This document shows, one piece after another, positions 1 through 5,805 of a stretch of 23,400 nt of DNA. Both the position numbers and the translations under genes were made by a program. Source of the DNA: a virus; the IMG/VR virus record IMGVR_UViG_3300047443_000049, positions 1 through 23,400 of that record; one strand, given 5' to 3'. The notes under the pieces are model-generated. The model worked only from the letters and a program-made list of their open reading frames with translations, did no database searches and was not told the origin of the DNA. Numbering within the stretch: the stretch's first letter is position 1; each line of letters opens with the position of its first letter.

Positions 1-26
1 AGCCCCGCGCACCACAGGAGCGACCC

Positions 27-758
27 GTGACCACCACCACCGCAACACCCACCGCACAACACCTCGTCACCGTCATCCACCACTGGGGCGACCTCAACGA
101 AGCCCTCGGCGCACCCAACAAGATCGCAGGCTTCGGCGTCGGCCTCCGCAACTACCTCGCCGCATTGGACCGCATCGACGAGCAGCAGGCGGAGGCGGAG
201 CGACACCGCGCCCTGGCCCTCCGCACCCTGGAGCGCGACCCGACACAGCTCGGCGAACGCCCCATCCCGCTGAGGGTGCACATCCTCGACACCATGGCCG
301 CGATCCACACCGACCTCCTCGACTGCGCCGACCACACCGCCGCCGCCGTCCAACGCTCACCGATGGGCCCGCTCCCCGCCGGATACCCCGCCACCGACCG
401 CGCCCGCCGCGCCGTCCTCGCCATGAAGGACCAGCACGACCCCCGCCGCTGGAAGTGGACCGGCCCCCGGCTCGCCGCCCCGTACGCCGCACTCTGGCTC
501 CTCGGCCGCGTCCAAGGCGCGCCCGGACCGTTCCACCGCCTCACCGAGCACGACGCCGACCACATCGCCACCGTCGCCCGCCACGCCGCCACCCGCGTCG
601 AGCAGGCCCTCGACATCGCCGACCGCATCGCACCCATCAGCCAACCCTGCCCCGACTGCGCAGGCCGCATCGAAATCCACGGAGGCGCCGGCGCCACACC
701 CGTCGCCCGCTGCGGGACGTGCGGGCGCGTCTGGACGGAGCAGCCAGCCGTCGCGTGA
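27..758 (+). CDS. Hypothetical protein with C-terminal zinc ribbon
   Basis: This is a 243-residue soluble protein of unknown function. Residues 1-200 look mostly helical (for example 85-110 and 175-203), with a tryptophan-rich patch around RRWKWTGP at 140-147. The C-terminus carries four cysteines as CPDC (208-211) and CGTC (229-232), a typical zinc-ribbon spacing, so it probably binds one zinc ion and perhaps nucleic acid; that role is inference. The GTG start is preceded by ACAGGAG at 14-20, six bases upstream. The gene converges on the leftward gene at 774, with a hairpin between them. I do not recognise the family. The coding frame has the strong C/G third-position bias of its neighbours. 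Confidence 0.8.
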   Translation: MTTTTATPTAQHLVTVIHHWGDLNEALGAPNKIAGFGVGLRNYLAALDRIDEQQAEAERHRALALRTLERDPTQLGERPIPLRVHILDTMAAIHTDLLDCADHTAAAVQRSPMGPLPAGYPATDRARRAVLAMKDQHDPRRWKWTGPRLAAPYAALWLLGRVQGAPGPFHRLTEHDADHIATVARHAATRVEQALDIADRIAPISQPCPDCAGRIEIHGGAGATPVARCGTCGRVWTEQPAVA

Positions 759-765
759 CGCGTCA

Positions 766-796
766 ACGCCCCGTCAGTCGGCCGCTGGCGGGGCGT
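766..796. terminator. Hairpin between convergent genes (probable bidirectional terminator)
   Basis: ACGCCCCG (766-773) pairs perfectly with CGGGGCGT (789-796). A T-G wobble and an inner CAG/CTG extend the stem to 12 pairs around a 7-base loop. It begins 8 bases after the stop of the rightward gene and covers the last codons and stop of the leftward gene. There is no T-tract on either strand, which is common for actinobacterial terminators. Termination is inferred from position and structure. Confidence 0.55.
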
Positions 797-1064
797 CGTC
801 ACGCTTCGCTGACGCCCGTCCCTTGCCCACCGCGATCTGCCCCGCCGCCTCGCCCGTGACGCTCATCCGCGCCCCGATCACCCGGAACGTGTGGCCCTGG
901 CTCTTCGCGGTGATGACGGCCTGCTGACGCACGTCAGCCACGAAGGTATGCAGCTGCGGCCACTCCTGGAGCAGCTCGGCGCACGCCGCCGCACGGTCCA
1001 GCGCGTCCGGGATGGCCTCCAGCGCCCGCAGCGCCGCACGCACCTGCTCGACCTCGCCCGCCAC
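774..1064 (-). CDS. Small helix-turn-helix-like regulator
   Basis: This is a 96-residue, mostly helical protein on the minus strand. Residues 1-44 form a charged helical region (EVEQVRAALRALEAIPD). Residues 45-82 follow the pattern of small actinobacterial sigma-70 region-4-like HTH proteins: RQQAV, then a turn at QGHTF, then IGARMSVTGEAAGQI. The recognition helix is degenerate compared with the usual LGxSRxRxxQI. I chose GTG at 1064 because GGGAGG lies about 8 bases upstream and the family usually begins just before such an EVEQ segment. A TTG at 1133 would add 23 residues but sits inside a palindrome. It is the only leftward gene in the window and is divergent from the DUF2637 gene, so it could control the palindromic sites between them. 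Confidence 0.65.
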   Translation of the reverse strand: MAGEVEQVRAALRALEAIPDALDRAAACAELLQEWPQLHTFVADVRQQAVITAKSQGHTFRVIGARMSVTGEAAGQIAVGKGRASAKRDDAPPAAD

Positions 1065-1109
1065 CTGCAACACCTCCCGCGCGGAGGGTAGGGCTGCATA
1101 ACCCACCGC

Positions 1110-1146
1110 CCAAGGGGTACCCTCTGAATCCAAGGGGTACCCCTTG
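1110..1146. promoter_or_regulatory. Tandem palindromic operator candidate
   Basis: Two related sites lie in the gap between the divergent genes. The second, at 1131-1146, is a perfect 16-bp palindrome, CAAGGGGTACCCCTTG. The first, at 1111-1126, is CAAGGGGTACCCTCTG, with an intact GGGTACCC core. Their centres are 20 bp apart, close to two helical turns, so two dimers would sit on nearly the same DNA face. That layout is typical of a repressor operator. The cognate protein is unknown; the adjacent leftward HTH-like protein is the obvious candidate. Confidence 0.6.
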
Positions 1147-1194
1147 AGACGTCACGACGGGGCATGACGACCGTCCGACGCCCACAAACGAATC

Positions 1195-1230
1195 GAGCCC
1201 CGACCGGTGGTTGCACACCGATCAGGGCTC
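1195..1230 (-). promoter_or_regulatory. Stem-loop, fully paired only in minus-strand RNA
   Basis: A 15-position stem (1195-1209 with 1216-1230) closes a 6-base loop. In plus-strand RNA, positions 1201/1224 and 1204/1221 are C-A mismatches. In minus-strand RNA both become G-U wobbles, giving an unbroken stem. It lies just upstream of the ribosome site (AGGAGA, 1238-1243) of the DUF2637 gene. It could be a leftward terminator or attenuator ahead of the HTH gene, or a 5' leader structure for the rightward operon. The gap 1065-1253 otherwise shows only the palindromes at 1110-1146 and no convincing -10/-35 pair. Confidence 0.45.
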
Positions 1231-1253
1231 TGACCACAGGAGACGTGACTCCG

Positions 1254-2120
1254 ATGGCTGAACGGCAGCCTACCCACCCCGCAGCGAACTGGACCACCTG
1301 CCCGGAGTGCGGTGCACCCACCGGCAACGGCCCGCACACCTGCAAGCCCCGCGCCTCGATCGGCCTCGCCATCGGCGCCGCCGTCATCATCACCGGCATC
1401 ACCGGCATCGCCTTCTGGCTGAGCTACTACCACCTGCACGACGTAGCCGCCGGACACGGCCTGGCCGTCGACCCCGCCCGCGCCTGGGCCTGGCCCGCCG
1501 TCCTCGACCTGTTCTACCTCGCCGGAGAGCTGCTGATCCTCCGCGCCTCCTGGCTCCGCACCGTCGACTACTGGGCCATCGCCCTCACCGCCCTCGGCGC
1601 CGTCGGCTCGATCGGCCTCAACGTCGCCGGAGTCGGCACCAACGCCGCAGTCCTCGACTACGTCGTGGCCGCCGTCCCGCCCATCGCCGCGCTGCTGGCG
1701 TTCGGGGCGCTCATGGGCCAGGTCCACCGCTCCTTCGTCCGGACCCCGGCCGCAGTCCCGCCGATGCCCGCCGCGCCGCCCGTCATCACCCGCGTCACCG
1801 AGCAGCCGACACCCGTCAGCGCCCCGCCCATGCAGGCACCCGAGCTGCCTGCCGGATACGCGCCCGCCGACGAGCCGCTGACGCCCGACGCTGAGCCCGA
1901 GCCGACGCCCGTCCGCGCGCCGTACGACGACCTCCGCGTCGAAGGCATCCGCAAGCTCTACGACACCGGCCTCCGCCCCACCTCCATGGAGATGGCCAAG
2001 GCCGTCGAAGACGCCGGATACCCGCGCCCCGCACCGTCGAGCGTCCGCACCCTGCGCCAGATCATCGAGGCCGTCGAGCCGCACCTCGCTCCCGTGCCGT
2101 TCCCGCGCCGCACCGGCTGA
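1254..2120 (+). CDS. DUF2637 (SpdB-like) membrane protein with winged-helix-like tail
   Basis: This is a 288-residue integral membrane protein. It has a short N-terminal zinc-knuckle-like segment (CPEC at 16-19, HTC at 28-30). Four hydrophobic segments follow at about 35-60, 80-98, 104-127 and 132-156, with the Trp/Tyr and LDLFYLAGE pattern of DUF2637. Next come a Pro/Ala-rich linker (165-222) and a basic helical domain (226-275) that looks like a winged helix (VEGIRKLYDTGLRP, then SSVRTLRQIIEAV). DUF2637 proteins are common in Streptomyces plasmids and integrative conjugative elements, where related Spd proteins act in plasmid spread. A role in DNA movement here is inference. The ATG at 1254 is preferred because AGGAGA at 1238-1243 lies 10 bases upstream; in-frame GTG at 1245 is too close and ATG at 1164 lacks a good site. 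It is the first gene of a coupled membrane cassette. Confidence 0.85.
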   Translation: MAERQPTHPAANWTTCPECGAPTGNGPHTCKPRASIGLAIGAAVIITGITGIAFWLSYYHLHDVAAGHGLAVDPARAWAWPAVLDLFYLAGELLILRASWLRTVDYWAIALTALGAVGSIGLNVAGVGTNAAVLDYVVAAVPPIAALLAFGALMGQVHRSFVRTPAAVPPMPAAPPVITRVTEQPTPVSAPPMQAPELPAGYAPADEPLTPDAEPEPTPVRAPYDDLRVEGIRKLYDTGLRPTSMEMAKAVEDAGYPRPAPSSVRTLRQIIEAVEPHLAPVPFPRRTG

Positions 2121-2272
2121 TGGCCGCCATCTGGCTCACGCTCTTCCTGGTCGCCGCGTCCGCCGCCGGCATCTGGCTCTATGCCAACTCCCGTACCGAG
2201 CTGCTCACCGCTGTCGGCGTCGTCTTCGCCTTCGGCTCCGCACTCGTCTACGTCGCCCTCATCTCCCACTGA
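2120..2272 (+). CDS. 50-residue two-span membrane protein
   Basis: This small gene starts with ATG overlapping the previous stop (TGATG), which suggests translational coupling. The 50-residue product has two hydrophobic segments: residues 3-20 (IWLTLFLVAASAAGIWLY) and 29-47 (LTAVGVVFAFGSALVYVAL). A short polar turn (ANSRTE) separates them, and no other domain is present. The next gene starts eight bases after its stop, and that gene's ribosome site GAGGA overlaps this stop codon. Small two-span proteins of this kind are common in spread cassettes of Streptomyces mobile elements, but I see no sequence feature that fixes a function. Confidence 0.7.
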   Translation: MAAIWLTLFLVAASAAGIWLYANSRTELLTAVGVVFAFGSALVYVALISH

Positions 2273-2279
2273 GGACCCC

Positions 2280-2816
2280 ATGAACCTCGCCAACGGCCTC
2301 ACCGACATGTTCTGGACGGCCTGGTACAACAACGCGGTCACCTTCGGCGGCTTCATCGTCGGCGCCAGCATCATCGTCTTCGGCACCGTCCGCTGGTGGC
2401 ACAAGGAGCGCCCCGCCTGGAAGCCGCTGATCGGCCCGATCATCTGCGTCTTCTACGGCATGCTCCTCATCCTGTCCGCCGGCGGACTGCTCGGCGGCGG
2501 CGCCAACATCCTGCTGTGGGGCTCCAACTGGCTCGGCTACGCCGCCCTCGTCTACGGCGTCGGAGGACGGGCCCCGGACACCACCCGCGCGTACGACCTG
2601 ATGCTCAACAACGGCGGCCACGGCGTCGCCATCCTCACCACCGTCGGCTTGGTCGCGCGCTGGATCTTCGGTAAGCGGAAGTGGCGCACGTCGATCGCCC
2701 TGTCGATCCTCGCCGGGATCTGCCTCGGCCTGTCCCGGGGCACCGTCGAGTACCTCGCGCCGCCGCTGGTGTCGGTCGTCAACTGGCTCGGCGACTACCT
2801 TGCGGGCCTGTCGTGA
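2280..2816 (+). CDS. Multi-span membrane protein of unknown function
   Basis: The 178-residue product has four or five hydrophobic segments at about 20-38, 48-72, 78-94, 114-130 and 137-152. A basic loop (RWWHKERPAWK, 38-48) and a second basic patch (FGKRKWR, 130-136) probably face the cytoplasm. The C-terminus from 160 is weakly hydrophobic (PPLVSVVNWLGDYLAGL). The ATG start is preceded by GAGGA at 2271-2275. The frame is open further upstream, but earlier starts would overlap the 50-residue gene and lack a ribosome site. The stop overlaps the next gene's GTG start (GTGA). I do not recognise a named family. The context suggests a partner of the DUF2637 protein. Confidence 0.8.
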   Translation: MNLANGLTDMFWTAWYNNAVTFGGFIVGASIIVFGTVRWWHKERPAWKPLIGPIICVFYGMLLILSAGGLLGGGANILLWGSNWLGYAALVYGVGGRAPDTTRAYDLMLNNGGHGVAILTTVGLVARWIFGKRKWRTSIALSILAGICLGLSRGTVEYLAPPLVSVVNWLGDYLAGLS

Positions 2817-3415
2817 CGGCCGCCGGGCGCATGGGGGAGGGGTCCGCCGTGCTGTGCTGCCAGTTCGGCCACTGGCTGTTCCCCGGCGCGGTCAAGCCCA
2901 CCCTGGCGCGCCTGATCGGCACCAGCCTGGGCGGCGCTTACGGGGCCGGGGTCGTACTGCCGCACCCGGGCCTGGCGCTGTCCGTGGCCGGGGCCGGCAT
3001 CAGCCTCTGGTGTCTCGCCGCCTGGACCGCCAGCGAAGCGGGCGAGGAGCCGGAGGACGGGGGAGAGGTCGAGTACCTCACCCGGGACGACGCCGTCGAG
3101 CTGCTGTGGGATCTGGTCGGCGACGGCCGCGGCGTGCTCCTCACCGTGCTGCGCAACGCGCTCCAGTGGGAGACCACGAAGGAGGTACGGGACTTCCTCA
3201 CCGACGAGGACATCCCCGTACGTGCGGGCGTGCGCACTGTCGCGGGCAATGGGCCGGGCGTCCACCGGGATGACTTCCCGCCCCTCCCCTCCCCCGTTGA
3301 CGAGCTGTCCCCTGTTGGTGTTGTTGCCGCAGGTGAGGACGCCAACGCCAACGCCAACAACGGCCCCGACCAACGCGACCGGCTCCGGAAGATTCACTGG
3401 CCGCCGCGCACCTAA
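2813..3415 (+). CDS. Membrane-anchored protein with winged-helix-like tail
   Basis: The 200-residue product starts at GTG overlapping the previous stop by four bases. Residues 30-50 and 52-73 are hydrophobic (LIGTSLGGAYGAGVV; LALSVAGAGISLWCLAAW) and probably span the membrane. An acidic linker (74-88) leads to a folded domain at 89-155 whose pattern (LTRDDAVELLWDLVGD, VRDFLTDEDIPVRAGV, GPGVHRDDFPP) resembles winged-helix-like tails I associate with actinobacterial mobile-element proteins. The C-terminus is Asn/Ala-rich, encoded by three tandem GCCAAC units at 3341-3358. The layout (membrane part first, DNA-binding-like part last) mirrors the DUF2637 protein at the head of the cassette. Function is unknown; a membrane-tethered DNA-binding role is inference. 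Confidence 0.75.
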   Translation: MTAAGRMGEGSAVLCCQFGHWLFPGAVKPTLARLIGTSLGGAYGAGVVLPHPGLALSVAGAGISLWCLAAWTASEAGEEPEDGGEVEYLTRDDAVELLWDLVGDGRGVLLTVLRNALQWETTKEVRDFLTDEDIPVRAGVRTVAGNGPGVHRDDFPPLPSPVDELSPVGVVAAGEDANANANNGPDQRDRLRKIHWPPRT

Positions 3416-3418
3416 GCC

Positions 3419-3459
3419 CCGGGGCGACCGCCCGCCTGGCAGCTAGTCGGCCGCCCCGG
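3419..3459 (+). terminator. Hairpin after the membrane cassette
   Basis: CCGGGGCG (3419-3426) pairs with CGCCCCGG (3452-3459). An A-C mismatch and then CCG/CGG extend the stem inward. It starts four bases after the TAA of the last membrane gene. There is no T-tract, so it is a moderate terminator candidate. The remaining gap to 3495 shows nothing else beyond the next ribosome site. Confidence 0.4.
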
Positions 3460-3495
3460 TTCACCCATCCCAACCCACTGAGACGGAGCACCATC

Positions 3496-3603
3496 ATGAC
3501 CGAGCCCACACCCACCCCCGGCGGCTGGACCCCGGAGCAGCGCGAGAAGCAGGCGGCATTGTCCGATCGGGCAAAGCGCCCGCCCGAGCCCGCGAAGGGC
3601 TGA
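3496..3603 (+). CDS. 35-residue micro-protein
   Basis: This short gene has ATG preceded by GGAG at 3485-3488, seven bases upstream. The 35-residue product is hydrophilic and Pro-rich: MTEPTPTPGGWTPEQREK, then an Ala/Lys/Arg segment ending EPAKG. The WTPEQREKQAALSDRAKR stretch could form one amphipathic helix. There is no membrane segment. Its stop begins a 20-bp repeat that recurs at the stop of the next micro-gene. Function is unknown. The gene call rests on the ribosome site and codon bias. Confidence 0.5.
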   Translation: MTEPTPTPGGWTPEQREKQAALSDRAKRPPEPAKG

Positions 3604-3620
3604 CCGCCTGCCACACTCGC
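3601..3620 (+). repeat. Stop-codon-associated direct repeat, copy 1
   Basis: TGACCGCCTGCCACACTCGC begins at the TGA stop of the 35-residue gene. Copy 2 at 3799 differs at one of 20 bases and begins at the stop of the next micro-gene. Confidence 0.7.
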
Positions 3621-3648
3621 CCTGTACCGCCACCATGAGGAGCAGCCC

Positions 3649-3801
3649 ATGACCACCACCCCGCAGCAGCGCCGCCGTATCCCGCTGGCCGAGCTGGCCT
3701 CCCGTGGCAGCGCCGCCGCAACCCCCGCCCTCGCGCGCGTGCTCCCCACGTCGGCGTCCGGTCGCGTGGAACGCGCGGCGTTCCAGTCGTTCTCGCGCTG
3801 A
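3649..3801 (+). CDS. 50-residue basic micro-protein
   Basis: This is a short gene with ATG preceded by AGGAGC at 3638-3643. The 50-residue product is basic and low in acidic residues: MTTTPQQRRRIPLAELASR, then an Ala-rich segment and a C-terminus ending RAAFQSFSR. There is no membrane segment and no recognised domain. A frame starting at the ATG at 3634 stops after five codons, so 3649 is the sensible start. Its stop begins the second copy of the 20-bp repeat, and a terminator-like hairpin follows. It may be a nucleic-acid-binding or accessory peptide, but that is a guess from charge alone. Confidence 0.5.
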   Translation: MTTTPQQRRRIPLAELASRGSAAATPALARVLPTSASGRVERAAFQSFSR

Positions 3802-3818
3802 CCGCCTGCGACACTCGC
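3799..3818 (+). repeat. Stop-codon-associated direct repeat, copy 2
   Basis: TGACCGCCTGCGACACTCGC matches copy 1 at 3601 in 19 of 20 bases and again begins at a gene's TGA stop. The copies are 198 bp apart and bracket the second micro-gene. Confidence 0.7.
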
Positions 3819-3821
3819 ACC

Positions 3822-3857
3822 GAGGCCCTGCCGCATCCCCCCCGTCGGCGGGGCCTC
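3822..3857 (+). terminator. Hairpin after the micro-genes
   Basis: GAGGCCCTGCCG (3822-3833) pairs with CGGCGGGGCCTC (3846-3857), with one T-G wobble and a C-rich 12-base loop. It lies 20 bases after the stop of the 50-residue gene. The strong stem without a T-tract fits an actinobacterial terminator that separates the accessory genes from the late operon. Confidence 0.55.
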
Positions 3858-3935
3858 ACCCATGTAGTTGCGTTCTGGACGATCATCGGTCATCCTGGCC
3901 CCAGTCCTGGCGTGCCCGGACACAGACGCTTCACA
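3858..3935 (+). promoter_or_regulatory. Gap before the late genes: likely late promoter and possible packaging site
   Basis: No gene fits here. A weak promoter-like pair is visible: TTGCGT at 3868-3873 and CATCCT at 3891-3896, 17 bases apart. It is far from consensus. Position alone (between a hairpin and the terminase genes) makes this the natural place for the late promoter. In many phages the cos or pac site also lies beside the small terminase gene, but I cannot identify one by sequence. Confidence 0.3.
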
Positions 3936-3968
3936 GAACGGCCCCCGTCCACCCGGCGGGGGCCGTTC
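3936..3968 (+). terminator. Strong hairpin just upstream of the small terminase gene
   Basis: GAACGGCCCCCG (3936-3947) and CGGGGGCCGTTC (3957-3968) form a perfect 12-bp stem with a 9-base loop. No T-tract follows; instead the ribosome site GGGAGGTGA comes at 3979-3987. It may be a terminator for upstream reading-in, or a leader structure of the late mRNA. Confidence 0.55.
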
Positions 3969-3992
3969 GCATTCCCCCGGGAGGTGACAGCC

Positions 3993-4541
3993 GTGCCGTA
4001 CGGACAGCACGTCGACCAACTCCCCGAAGACGAACTCGACAAGATCCGCGCCATGCACGCCGACGGCCTCGGCCGCAACGAGATCGCACGCCGCCTCACC
4101 CGCTCCGGACGCACCATCACCGTCGTCTGCGCCGACATGGGCCTCAGCTTCGACCGCACCGCCACCGAAGAAGCCACCCGGGCGCGCATGGCCGACCTCG
4201 CCGAGAAGCGCTCAATCCTCGCCGAAGCGCTCACTGACGACGCGCTGCGCCTCACGGAGCAGCTCTGGCAGCCCGCGACCGTCTTCAACATCGGCGGCAA
4301 GGACAACGTCTACACCGACCAGGAAGTCCCAGAGCCCCCCGCCGACGCCAAGCGCGCACTCATGGGTGCAGCAGGCATGGCCATCGACCGCTCCCTGCGC
4401 CTCGTACCGCCGGCCGTCGATAGCGGTGCCGACGACGCCCGCTCGATGCTTGGGAAGCTGTTCAGCGGTCTTGCGGAGGTGGTGAGGGAGCAGGAGGCGG
4501 CCGGGCCCGGCGGCGAGGAGGCGGAGGGTGAGTCTCCTTGA
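3993..4541 (+). CDS. terS: Terminase small subunit
   Basis: This is the DNA-recognition subunit of the packaging motor (182 residues). Residues 13-52 form a helix-turn-helix (ELDKIRAMHADGLGRNEIAR, then TRSGRTITVVCADMG) like those of phage small terminases. The middle and C-terminal parts (60-165) are helical and suit oligomerisation, and the tail (166-182) is Gly/Glu-rich. GTG at 3993 is chosen because the near-perfect site GGGAGGTGA lies at 3979-3987; the longer frame from GTG 3912 would run through the hairpin and lacks such a site. The end overlaps the large terminase start by 14 bases. The identification rests on the HTH plus the immediately following large terminase. Confidence 0.85.
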   Translation: MPYGQHVDQLPEDELDKIRAMHADGLGRNEIARRLTRSGRTITVVCADMGLSFDRTATEEATRARMADLAEKRSILAEALTDDALRLTEQLWQPATVFNIGGKDNVYTDQEVPEPPADAKRALMGAAGMAIDRSLRLVPPAVDSGADDARSMLGKLFSGLAEVVREQEAAGPGGEEAEGESP

Positions 4542-5805
4542 TGCGCTGCCTCTGTCCCGTAAGCAGATCCTGTCCATCGTCCAGTCCGACGCCCGGATCA
4601 ACATCTGGGAAGGCAGCGTCAGGTCCGGGAAGACCGTCGCCTCGCTCCTTCGCTGGCTGATCTACGTAGCGAACGCGCCGCGTGGCGGCGAACTGGTCAT
4701 GGTCGGCCGCACGCGCGACTCCCTGTTCCGGAACATCATCGGCCCACTGATGAACCCGGACCTGTTCGGGCAGCTCGCCCATCAGATCCAGTACAACAAC
4801 GGCGCGCCGATCGCCTACATCCTCGGCCGGCCGGTGCACGTCCTCGGCGCGAACGACGCCAAGGCCGAACCCAAGGTCCGCGGCATGACGTGCGCCGGCG
4901 CCTACGTTGACGAGTTGACGACGCTGCCTCGCACGTTCTTCGACCAGCTGGTGGCGCGCTGCTCCGTCAAGGGCTCGAAGATCTTTGGGACGACGAACCC
5001 CGACAACCCCGGGCACTGGGTGAAGCGCGAGTACCTCAAGCGCGCCGCACAGGTACGGCTCCGCTCCTGGCACTTCGTCCTCGACGACAACCCCTTCTTG
5101 GACCCTGAGTACGTTGCCGCGCTTAAGGCCACCTACACGGGCCTGTTCTACCGGCGGAACATCCTCGGCCACTGGGTGCAGGCAGAGGGCGCCATCTTCG
5201 ACGCGTGGGACGAACAGCGCCACGTTGTCGAGGACGTTCCGCACATCGTCCGCTGGCTGTGCGACGCCATCGACTACGGGACAACCAACCCGTACGCCGA
5301 CCTCCTGATCGGGCTCGGCGTCGACTCGAAGCTGTACGTGGTGAGCGAGTACCGGTGGGACTCCCGCACCGAGCGCCGCAAGAAGACCGACGCCGAATAC
5401 TCCGCTGCCCGCCGCCGCTGGCTCGCAGGCGTCGCGCAGCCACAGACCAACGTCCTCGGCGTACAACCGGAGTGGACGATCGTCGACCCGTCCGCAGCCT
5501 CGTACATCGAGCAGCTGCACCGTGACGGCGTCCCCAGCGTCACGCCGGCCGACAACACCGTCCTCGACGGGATCCGCACCGTCGGCTCACTCATCGCAGG
5601 CGACCGACTGCGCGTCCACGCTTCCGCGAAGGGCCTGATCGAGGAAATCCCGGGCTACTCCTGGGACGACGAGAAGGCAGAGAAGGGCGAGGACGCCCCG
5701 ATCAAGCTCGACGACCACTCCTGTGACGCGCTGCGGTACGGCGTGCGTACGACCGAGGCCCTGTGGCGGCCGTACATCCCGACCCTGCTGGAGGTGGCCG
5801 CCTGA
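4528..5805 (+). CDS. terL: Terminase large subunit (PBSX/Terminase_3-like)
   Basis: This is the ATP-driven packaging motor and nuclease that fills the prohead (425 residues, usual length). The ATPase part shows Walker A GSVRSGKT at 29-36, Walker B YVDE with D128-E129, and the coupling motif GTTN at 154-157 followed by PDNPGHW. The C-terminal RNase H-like nuclease has the expected acidic residues: D249 in AIDYGTTNPY, D320 in TIVDPSA and D400 in DDHSCDALRYG. The GTG start follows GGAGGCGGAGG inside the terS end. The stop overlaps the portal start (TGATG). All catalytic motifs are intact. Confidence 0.97.
   Translation: MSLLDALPLSRKQILSIVQSDARINIWEGSVRSGKTVASLLRWLIYVANAPRGGELVMVGRTRDSLFRNIIGPLMNPDLFGQLAHQIQYNNGAPIAYILGRPVHVLGANDAKAEPKVRGMTCAGAYVDELTTLPRTFFDQLVARCSVKGSKIFGTTNPDNPGHWVKREYLKRAAQVRLRSWHFVLDDNPFLDPEYVAALKATYTGLFYRRNILGHWVQAEGAIFDAWDEQRHVVEDVPHIVRWLCDAIDYGTTNPYADLLIGLGVDSKLYVVSEYRWDSRTERRKKTDAEYSAARRRWLAGVAQPQTNVLGVQPEWTIVDPSAASYIEQLHRDGVPSVTPADNTVLDGIRTVGSLIAGDRLRVHASAKGLIEEIPGYSWDDEKAEKGEDAPIKLDDHSCDALRYGVRTTEALWRPYIPTLLEVAA

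Noticed and set aside
1065-1133. Longer form of the HTH-like gene from TTG at 1133
   Set aside because: TTG is rare, lies inside the perfect palindrome, and the added residues have no family pattern. GTG at 1064 has GGGAGG at proper distance. The longer form is not excluded.
1164-1253. Longer DUF2637 protein from ATG at 1164
   Set aside because: It has no good ribosome site and would translate through the hairpin at 1195-1230. The ATG at 1254 has AGGAGA upstream.
1152-2084. Minus-strand open frame opposite the DUF2637 gene
   Set aside because: The translation is low-complexity Gly/Asp/Arg. The plus strand encodes a recognisable membrane protein.
3912-3992. Longer small terminase from GTG at 3912
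   Set aside because: It would include the 12-bp hairpin and lacks a ribosome site. GTG 3993 has a near-perfect site.
4528-4660. Non-canonical Walker A (GSVRSGKT) as possible damage to the terminase
   Set aside because: This form is normal in PBSX/Terminase_3-type large subunits, and all other catalytic residues are present.
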